The notes under the pieces: generated by a model | The model's input: only the letters and a program-made list of their open reading frames with translations | What the model was told of the DNA's origin: nothing | Database searches by the model: none | Shown: one piece after another, positions 1 through 5,494 of the stretch | Numbering within the stretch: the stretch's first letter is position 1 | Layout: each line of letters begins with the position of its first letter | Assembly: GCA_030044455.1 (NCBI GenBank) | Contig: JASHVU010000294.1 | Location: forward strand, 1-22,578 | Direction: 5' to 3' | Origin: Acidobacteriaceae bacterium | GTDB lineage: Bacteria; Acidobacteriota; Terriglobia; Terriglobales; Acidobacteriaceae | DNA: 22,578 nt | Program-made: the position numbers and the translations under genes

Positions 1-2168
1 CCGCTCGCGCCGCCGGGATCGCTCGTATTCACGCTCGGTGAGGCCGTGTTGCTTGAGAATGCAACGTTAGTGGCCGAGAATCCCGCGGGCGCCGTAGCCT
101 GGTAGATGGCGCCACCAACTTCCGATGTCTCATTGCCTGTAAACTCGCCGCCATTCACCGTCAATGTTCCGGTGCCGCCGCCGTTTGAGTTAAAAAACCA
201 GATGCCGCCGCCATCGCCCCAGGGGCTGTCGTTGGTTTTCAGCGTGCAATCGGTCAGCGTCAGGTTTCCATCCCCAAATGCATCCCAGTTGATGCCGCCC
301 CCCACGTTGTTGGGCGCAGCCGCAGTTGGCGAACCGGGGTTATTGTTATTCTGCCCGTTCTGGATCAACAGGTTTTCAAGGGTCGCGTCGAAGGTGACGG
401 AGCCTGCCCCTGAGTTGTAGAACCCATAAGTTCCTGGATCGATGAGGAAGACCATGTCGTTGCTTTGCCCATCGATAATCACGCTCCCGGCGGTCTGGCC
501 CATCAGCGTCATCGGCCCAAAGATTTCCAGGTGAGTTTCGGCATTTCCGTTCGAATCAAATGTGCCAGCCAGATAGGTCAGCTTGTAGGTCCCGTTGGGT
601 ATCATGATCGTGTCAGAGGTCCCGCCGGCAATATTCACGCTCGCGTCGGCATCGGCATAGATGATCGCGTCGCGCAGGCTGCAGGTCTCGCTGCTGCCAT
701 TGGTGCACCGCGCGGCATCGTTGGCATCCAGCGAGTCCACCGTGGTATTCACATACATTGTGTTCGATTGCGCGGGGGTCGAGATCTCTGGATGTATCGA
801 TCCTTCTTTGAGGGTGATGATTCCCTCCGCGCCCTGCGGGCTCACACGCTGCGCGATCGCGGCAACCACGCCGCCGGAACTCAACGGGCTGCGCGTTACA
901 ACTCCTGAGGTTGCCGGCAAGGCGCTGTTTGCGCTGGCAGGATGCCTGACGACCGCAATCTCCTGCTGCGTTCCGTTCACCGCCAGCACATCGTCCTGGC
1001 CGCCACCGGCAGCCCGTGCACGCAGCAACAACGGCGCCGCTCCCGCCAAACCCTCAGGCGCAACTCCGCCCAGCGTTTCCACTTCAGTCCACGGCGCATT
1101 CACCGTGTTACCGGCGATCTGCGCCAACGTCGGGCCGTTCTCATGACGCATCGCGCTGCGTCGCGCAGCGCCAATCTCCTGGGGTGTAAACGGCCGCGGA
1201 TCGAACCCTTCGTGGGCCAGGAAATGCACCGTGCCGTCGGAGGTGAGCACGGCAAGCTGCAGACCCGCGTGGCGGTCAAACAGGAACGAGCCCACCGTCA
1301 GCGAAACCGCGTCATTTACGGGCAAATTCTCAAGTCGCCCCTTGCCCGCAAGCGCGCCCGCGCCGTGCAACACCACAAGCTGGCCTCCGGCAATCAGAGC
1401 GGCATCGGGCGTCCGATCGCTGTCAAGATTCGCCGTCGCAATGGCCGTCACCGCGCCCGGCATTGCGTATGCGGCCTTCAGCGCAAAGCCGCCGCGCTCC
1501 ATGCGATACAACTCGGCCGCGAAACCCTTGCCGGTCTTCACTCCCACTACCAGCGCATCTGCGGCGTTATTGTCGCCCGGCCGGTAAGATGCCAGAGCCG
1601 TAATCGTTCCCTGCACTTCGACCGGCTGCTGGAGCGCGAATTGCCCTTTCCCGTTGCCGGCAAGAACGTAAAGCGCATTGCCGTTCTTAGCCGCGAATAC
1701 CAGGTCGATATACCCATCGCCGTTCACATCCGTGGCGATCAGCAGACCAGGTTCCACCGGAACCCGGATCATGTTGGCCTGGGGAAGAAATGCGTCGGCG
1801 TACCGGCCGAGCCCCGCGTTCATCCAACTCTCTTTGCTCTGCGGCGCAATCGCATCCAGGTTGCCGCGGAATATGGCGATCTCGCCGCCCTTGTTCAATC
1901 CATAACCAACTGCGAGGTCCTTTACCCCGTCTGCGTCAAAATCGGCTGACACTATCGCCGCGGGCCGCGCTTGTTGCGCATTGAATGCCGCTTGGCCGGC
2001 GCCCACAGGCTCCATGTTCAGCGCCTTTTCCTGCTGGAACTGCATTGCACGGGGCGCAGGCCGGCGGGCCGGCTGCGCAAAACTGCCGATAGCCAGCAGA
2101 ACCGTCATTGCAATCGAAGTTGTAAGTTGGGGGTGGCTAAACTTCGGCAAGACCTGCTTTAAGGTCAT
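1..2168 (-). CDS. Secreted FG-GAP / CSLREA / beta-helix surface protein (3' end off window)
   Basis: This frame is open from ATG 2168 to the left edge (722 codons), so the C-terminus is missing. A strong Shine-Dalgarno (GGAGG, about 7 nt upstream) fixes the start. Residues 1-31 form a signal peptide (hydrophobic core AMTVLLAIGSFA). Calcium-loop repeats of the FG-GAP/VCBS type follow: DFDADGVKDL at 76-85, DVNGDGYIDL at 147-156 and a degenerate NLDSDRTPD near 248, suggesting an N-terminal beta-propeller. CSLRDAI at 496-502, preceded by a spaced Cys, is the hallmark of the CSLREA domain that opens many extracellular right-handed beta-helix proteins. The remaining sequence is Gly/Asn/Thr-rich with recurring GGGI/GGAI turns and N-x-T/F-x-x-N patterns, as in polymorphic outer-membrane-protein repeats. 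The role is probably surface adhesion or polysaccharide binding; no enzyme active site is visible. The three domain signatures are seen directly, the function is inferred. It is divergent from the Tat gene at 2565. Confidence 0.88.
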   Translation of the reverse strand, partial: MTLKQVLPKFSHPQLTTSIAMTVLLAIGSFAQPARRPAPRAMQFQQEKALNMEPVGAGQAAFNAQQARPAAIVSADFDADGVKDLAVGYGLNKGGEIAIFRGNLDAIAPQSKESWMNAGLGRYADAFLPQANMIRVPVEPGLLIATDVNGDGYIDLVFAAKNGNALYVLAGNGKGQFALQQPVEVQGTITALASYRPGDNNAADALVVGVKTGKGFAAELYRMERGGFALKAAYAMPGAVTAIATANLDSDRTPDAALIAGGQLVVLHGAGALAGKGRLENLPVNDAVSLTVGSFLFDRHAGLQLAVLTSDGTVHFLAHEGFDPRPFTPQEIGAARRSAMRHENGPTLAQIAGNTVNAPWTEVETLGGVAPEGLAGAAPLLLRARAAGGGQDDVLAVNGTQQEIAVVRHPASANSALPATSGVVTRSPLSSGGVVAAIAQRVSPQGAEGIITLKEGSIHPEISTPAQSNTMYVNTTVDSLDANDAARCTNGSSETCSLRDAIIYADADASVNIAGGTSDTIMIPNGTYKLTYLAGTFDSNGNAETHLEIFGPMTLMGQTAGSVIIDGQSNDMVFLIDPGTYGFYNSGAGSVTFDATLENLLIQNGQNNNNPGSPTAAAPNNVGGGINWDAFGDGNLTLTDCTLKTNDSPWGDGGGIWFFNSNGGGTGTLTVNGGEFTGNETSEVGGAIYQATAPAGFSATNVAFSSNTASPSVNTSDPGGAS

Positions 2169-2529
2169 TTTTCGGCCTCCGGTGGGCGCTTATGTTCAAA
2201 GGCACGAGCGTCATCAACCGCATTCAGGATAGTAAGAACTCTCTATGTGTAATGCCTGGGGGACTTTGGATTCGTGGGACCGGTTCAGAATGCTTTCTCA
2301 AGCAAATTGGGGAATGAAACAGTAAGAAACGATGAAATCACCGTTGTTCCAGCTTGGTTTGAATTGGGGTATGGCTGGCCCTTGAATCTTCGCTTACGCA
2401 TTCGGGGCTGTCAAGAAAAACTTGTCCGGGAAAGAATTTTGCTGCTTACAAACTCCGGTGCGTAGTATGATCAGCCGCACGGTATTCCCTTTTTCTGAGT
2501 TCAGCTCCATGACTGCGCTGCAATAACTC
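2169..2529. other. Divergent intergenic region
   Basis: About 360 nt separate the divergent giant surface protein and the Tat/DUF6916-type gene, so both promoters should lie here. The stretch is richer in A+T than its flanks. No convincing -35/-10 pair, RNA gene or conserved small reading frame was found by eye. A short open frame at 2274-2465 has no ribosome-binding site and no recognisable protein character. Confidence 0.5.
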
Positions 2530-2547
2530 CCCTTTCAATTGAAAGGG
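2530..2547. promoter_or_regulatory. Perfect 18-bp palindrome before the Tat/DUF6916 gene
   Basis: CCCTTTCAATTGAAAGGG is perfectly self-complementary and ends 5 nt before the Shine-Dalgarno of the gene starting at 2565. With no loop it is better suited to a dimeric repressor operator than to an RNA hairpin, although the RNA could also fold and mask the ribosome-binding site. The palindrome is seen directly; the operator role is inferred. Confidence 0.5.
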
Positions 2548-2564
2548 TGCCCGAGGTCAAGAAC

Positions 2565-3038
2565 ATGTCCGTCACTCGACGCAGCTTTCTCGAACGTGCT
2601 ACGGTCGCAATGCTTGCCGGAGCCGCGCTCCCCAGAATATTTGCCCAGTCCAGCACGGGCAGCAAATCAAACTCTTCCAGTTCTGACTCGTCCTCATTCT
2701 TCGACAACATCTCAGCCGAAACTTTCAAGCCGTTTATCGGCGACAAATTCAGCATCATTCTCAACGGCCACTCGCAGGGCTCGCTCACTCTGATCGCTGT
2801 CACCCAGTCTCCATCTGCACCGCCGGCAAGCGCGACAGCAAGATCTGGAAGCAAGTCCTCCACGCAGGCCCTCGATACATTCACCTTGAGGTTTCAAGGT
2901 TCCGGCGCCCTGCTGCCCCAGGAGACCTACACGCTATCCCAATTGTCTTTGGGGAGCTTTCCGCTCCTCCTGGTTCCAGGATCGCCCAGCGGCTCCTCAC
3001 CCACTTACACCGCGGTCTTCAATCTACTAAAACCGTAG
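2565..3038 (+). CDS. Tat-exported DUF6916-type protein
   Basis: This 157-residue protein starts at ATG 2565, chosen over an in-frame GTG at 2547 because GAGGT lies 7 nt upstream and the Tat motif then sits right at the N-terminus. Residues 1-28 are a twin-arginine signal (SVTRRSFLER, then a weakly hydrophobic stretch ending before Gln-Ser). A Ser-rich linker follows. The remainder (F-x-x-x-I-G-D-x-F-x-I, then L-x-F-x-G at the middle, Y-x-L near PQETYTLSQL, F-x-L-L-L-V-P-G and a final Y-T-A-V-F) matches position by position the small DUF6916 protein encoded at 3110-3400 on the other strand. It is therefore a periplasmic or secreted paralogue of that cassette protein. Function is unknown. An insertion of Ser/Ala/Pro-rich sequence in the middle distinguishes it from the cytoplasmic form. 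Its 3' end is 71 nt from that of its convergent paralogue. Confidence 0.8.
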   Translation: MSVTRRSFLERATVAMLAGAALPRIFAQSSTGSKSNSSSSDSSSFFDNISAETFKPFIGDKFSIILNGHSQGSLTLIAVTQSPSAPPASATARSGSKSSTQALDTFTLRFQGSGALLPQETYTLSQLSLGSFPLLLVPGSPSGSSPTYTAVFNLLKP

Positions 3039-3109
3039 GTCAAACTTCAGCCGGTACGGTGCTCATCGCACTGCGCGGACTTGTTCAGGAGCTTCAAATT
3101 GGTGGTGCT

Positions 3110-3400
3110 TCAGCGAATCAGGCGCGAGAAGACTGCCTGGTACCGCATCTTCCCTTCCCACGGACCCAGGGGAACCAGAAAGATTTCCGGCTCGCCCATT
3201 TCTGCGTGATGCAGCTTGTAGGTTCCCTGCCTCAGCCAAGGCGTCTCTGGCCCGGTGAAAAGAAGCGAGAATTGTTCAATCTGCGGATTGGAACGGTCGT
3301 CAATTTCTGCCAACTCCAGTTCCAGCGCAATTGGGGTCTCAACTCGAAATATACTGTGCAAGCGAGGCGCAAAATCAGTAACGTGCAAAAGTTCGGTCAT
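3110..3400 (-). CDS. DUF6916-type small cassette protein
   Basis: This 96-residue protein has no signal peptide or membrane segment. It has the features of the DUF6916 family commonly found beside tail-collar proteins: N-terminal L-x-x-x-D-F-x-P-x-L-x-S-x-F-R-V, central Q-F-S-L-L-F-x-G-P, P-W-L-x-Q-G-T-Y, then F-L-V-P-L-G-P and M-R-Y-Q-A-V-F at the C-terminus. It is the last gene of the minus-strand operon; its ATG lies only 6 nt after the stop of the preceding tail-collar gene and has no clear Shine-Dalgarno, which points to translational coupling. Its biochemical role is unknown; by association it is likely a small structural or chaperone-like partner of the collar proteins. The family assignment is from recall of the motif pattern, not from a search. 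Confidence 0.8.
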   Translation of the reverse strand: MTELLHVTDFAPRLHSIFRVETPIALELELAEIDDRSNPQIEQFSLLFTGPETPWLRQGTYKLHHAEMGEPEIFLVPLGPWEGKMRYQAVFSRLIR

Positions 3401-3406
3401 AAAGGG

Positions 3407-3934
3407 CTACGACCGCGCCGGAAAAACTCCAGCCAGCGCGATACAGTAGTTCAAGGTTAAGTATGGCTGCATGTTGTTATGCGGCTGTCCCCCGCCTGCA
3501 TTGGCCACCGCCGACGTGCTCATGTTGACTTTCGTGCCGGTGGTAGCCGCGTAGCCCGGCGGCTTGCCACGCTGTGCGGAGCCAAATGAATTCCCCGAGG
3601 GGCTGGCGGCATTTCCAGCTCCCGTCGCGCACAACAGGCTGTGTGCGTGAGCGGGGATTTCGGTGGTAAGAAGCGTCACCGTCGCGCTGCCGCCTATCTC
3701 GCCTATGTCGCGTAGCGTCAACCCGTCCCCTTGCCCCATGTCCAGTGCCACTGAGCCTTGCAGGTTCGGCAAACCGAAGTTCGATGTCCCGTTTCCGCCG
3801 TAAAATGTACCGAGCAGAGAGAAAAGCGCCGTGTTTTGCGATATCGGCAAAAGCTGGCCGTTGCACATCGCCCACCCAACGGGCGCAAAGTTGAAGGGAA
3901 ACAATCTGATCTCTGCCACGAAATTATCTGCCAT
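3407..3934 (-). CDS. Tail-collar domain protein 3 (microcystin-dependent type)
   Basis: This 175-residue protein starts at ATG 3934 (MADNFVAEIRLFPF); an upstream in-frame start at 3997 would add 21 residues unlike its two paralogues and overlap the preceding gene. AAGGA lies about 9 nt upstream. The N-terminus has the phage tail-collar fold signature: FNFAPVGWAMCNGQLLPI, then QN-x-ALF-x-LLGT-x-YGGNG and F-x-LPNLQG. TEIPAHAHS in the middle and GGGQPHNNMQPYLTLNYCIA-type ending are typical of the microcystin-dependent/MdpB-like family (COG4675). It lacks a signal peptide. It is the third member of a tandem triplet, with a 28-nt gap from the previous gene. Such proteins resemble trimeric tail-fibre collars but occur outside phages; the role here is unknown. 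Confidence 0.85.
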   Translation of the reverse strand: MADNFVAEIRLFPFNFAPVGWAMCNGQLLPISQNTALFSLLGTFYGGNGTSNFGLPNLQGSVALDMGQGDGLTLRDIGEIGGSATVTLLTTEIPAHAHSLLCATGAGNAASPSGNSFGSAQRGKPPGYAATTGTKVNMSTSAVANAGGGQPHNNMQPYLTLNYCIALAGVFPARS

Positions 3935-3962
3935 GATTCCGATTCCTTTCTCTCGCCGGGTA

Positions 3963-4475
3963 TTAGTTCTGCGTTGGAAAAATTCCCTGGAGCGCAATGC
4001 AAAAGTTGAGCGTAAGGCAAGGCGCGATGTTAGTGTGCGCCTGCCCGCCGCCCGTTGAAGACACGCTGGCTGCGTTCATCGCCACGCCGGGGCTGGGGCC
4101 ATAGGGCTCATCTACGGATGCCGCCCAGCTATTGTTTGCCGGGGCAGCCAGGTTGGCTGTGTTCGATACCGCTGACGCCTGATGCGTGTGCGCTGGAATT
4201 TCCGCGGTCGTAAGCGTCACGCTGTCCACGCCGCCTGTCTGGCCGATGTCGTAAGAGTTGCCCGCCGAATCAGTTCCCTTGTGGACTGCCATGCGCCCCT
4301 GGAGGTTCGGCAGCTGAAAGTTCGTTGTTCCGTTTCCGCCGTAATAGGTTCCAATCAGCGCAAACAGGGCCTGATTCTGATTGATCGGCAGCAACTGTCC
4401 GTTGCAGAGCGCCCACCCTTTGGGCGCAAAATTGAAACTGAAAATCCGGACTTCGGATAAATATGGTGTACCCAT
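3963..4475 (-). CDS. Tail-collar domain protein 2 (microcystin-dependent type)
   Basis: This 170-residue paralogue of its neighbours has a strong Shine-Dalgarno (AAGGAGAGG, about 5 nt upstream of ATG 4475). The collar signature is complete: SEVRIFSFNFAPKGWALCNG near residues 7-26, NQNQALFALIGTYYGGNG, and FQLPNLQGR. TAEIPAHTHQ is followed by an Ala/Asn-rich variable part, then GGGQAHTNIAPCLTLNFCIA and IFPTQN at the end. The three collar proteins share both ends closely and differ in the middle between EIPAHTH and the last third, which is where tail-tip proteins usually vary in ligand contact. There is no export signal, so secretion, if any, would need a dedicated machine. It is the second gene of the operon, 32 nt after the first. 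Confidence 0.86.
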   Translation of the reverse strand: MGTPYLSEVRIFSFNFAPKGWALCNGQLLPINQNQALFALIGTYYGGNGTTNFQLPNLQGRMAVHKGTDSAGNSYDIGQTGGVDSVTLTTAEIPAHTHQASAVSNTANLAAPANNSWAASVDEPYGPSPGVAMNAASVSSTGGGQAHTNIAPCLTLNFCIALQGIFPTQN

Positions 4476-4507
4476 TTGTCCTCTCCTTTCGGACTCCTGC
4501 CTGCTCG

Positions 4508-5020
4508 CTAGTTCTGGGTCGGAAATATGCCAAACAGCGAAATGATGTAGTTGATAGCGAGGAACGGCGACATGTTGTTATGCGGCTGACTTCCGCCGGT
4601 CTGGCCCAGCGTGGCGCCCATCGACCCCGTTGGGGTTAAAGTCGAAAACTGCTCCAGCGCCGATTCAGCCCACACCGCGCCCGACGGACTCGTCTCGGTG
4701 CCGGCAGACGCTGCGGCCTCCAAAGAATGGGTATGCAACGGAATTTGGCTGGTCGTCAGCGTCTCGGACTCTGTCCCCGTCGCGAATCCGAGTCGGTACG
4801 AATTCCCATCCGGATCCGTCCCCTGGTGGACGGGAAAGCGGCTTTGCAGGTTGGGGAGGCCAAACGTGTTAACGCCATCGCCTCCATAGGTTGTGCCAAT
4901 CAACTGGAATAGCGTCGAGTTCTGTGAGATCGAAAGCAATTGCCCGTCGCAAAACGCCCAGCCGACCGGCGTAAAGTTGAACCCCACCATCCGAATCTCG
5001 CCCACGTACGGTTCCGCCAT
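4508..5020 (-). CDS. Tail-collar domain protein 1 (microcystin-dependent type)
   Basis: This 170-residue first gene of the minus-strand operon has AAAGGAG about 8 nt before ATG 5020. The N-terminal collar motif reads GEIRMVGFNFTPVGWAFCDG, followed by LLSISQNSTLFQLIGTTYGGDG and FGLPNLQSR. The centre has TSQIPLHTHSLEA, and the C-terminus has GGSQPHNNMSPFLAINYIIS and IFPTQN. It differs from the other two by Asp for Asn in CDGQLL and in YGGDG. Three such genes in a row plus a DUF6916 gene is a cassette I recognise from many environmental bacteria; its function has not been settled to my knowledge. The promoter is expected in the region just to the right. Confidence 0.86.
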   Translation of the reverse strand: MAEPYVGEIRMVGFNFTPVGWAFCDGQLLSISQNSTLFQLIGTTYGGDGVNTFGLPNLQSRFPVHQGTDPDGNSYRLGFATGTESETLTTSQIPLHTHSLEAAASAGTETSPSGAVWAESALEQFSTLTPTGSMGATLGQTGGSQPHNNMSPFLAINYIISLFGIFPTQN

Positions 5021-5458
5021 TTCATCGCTCCTTTACTGCCTGGGAATTCAAAGACAACTGAAGTTCGGCTGCTACGGAAATGCAAACTGCACTTGATTCT
5101 CGGGCCCCTGAGTATCTCTGCACTGACAATCCCTTTAATTCTGGCGCGTCTCGCGCGTCGTCGCCCTCACGCCTGTCGCCGTGCATCGTTCCCGCGCACG
5201 CAACAGCTCGACCACCTCTCTTCGCGCGATCAGGACCGAGAATGGCCATCCGGTCAGATGGTGAGAAATCGGGGAATCCAGAATGGCTCCGTGGGCGCAT
5301 ACTAACCAGCCAGGAACGTAAAAGTCAAGCAACACGTTAAGAGTATCGACTCGTCCATTTGGGCGCCGAATTTTGAGTCCAACCACCTCCACCCGTAGTG
5401 CGTGGCCTGGTCTCATTAGATCGATTGATTAAGATGATCTGCAGTCTCAACTCCACTC
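5021..5458. other. Divergent intergenic region upstream of the collar operon and glycosidase
   Basis: About 440 nt lie between two divergent transcription units. No clear sigma-70 promoter could be picked out by eye. It holds one low-confidence minus-strand open frame (listed separately) and an imperfect A+T-rich element near 5418-5440 with GATC/GAT repeats. I see no RNA gene or repeat array. Confidence 0.4.
5135..5416 (-). CDS. Possible small hypothetical protein
   Basis: A 93-codon frame runs from ATG 5416, in the same direction as the collar operon and 114 nt before its first gene. The middle (LNVLLDFYVPGWLVC, then HHLTGWPFSVLIARREVVELL) looks like real protein, with mixed hydrophobic and charged residues, but the last 20 residues are Arg/Thr-rich and typical of an untranslated G+C-rich frame. 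There is no Shine-Dalgarno. I do not recognise a family. It may be a real small gene, a relic, or chance. Confidence 0.22.
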   Translation of the reverse strand: MRPGHALRVEVVGLKIRRPNGRVDTLNVLLDFYVPGWLVCAHGAILDSPISHHLTGWPFSVLIARREVVELLRARERCTATGVRATTRETRQN

Positions 5459-5494
5459 ATGGTGAACGCTGAGCAGAGAATGTTGGTGCCATGA
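5459..5494 (+). promoter_or_regulatory. Possible 11-residue leader frame overlapping the glycosidase start
   Basis: An ATG at 5459 opens an 11-codon frame (MVNAEQRMLVP) whose TGA overlaps the glycosidase ATG at 5491 as ATGA, the usual geometry for translational coupling. The glycosidase itself has no good Shine-Dalgarno, which makes coupling attractive, but the leader lacks one too. The decamer TGAACGCTGA occurs at 5463 and again at 5492, so part of this arrangement may come from a small duplication. Confidence 0.25.

Noticed and set aside
106..1949. Several plus-strand open frames at the left end
   Set aside because: They lie antisense to the long minus-strand frame, which has a signal peptide, calcium loops, a CSLREA motif and a strong ribosome-binding site; the plus frames show no protein-like features.
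3407..5020. Prophage or contractile injection system
   Set aside because: Only collar-type proteins are present; there are no capsid, sheath, baseplate, lysis or integrase genes around them.
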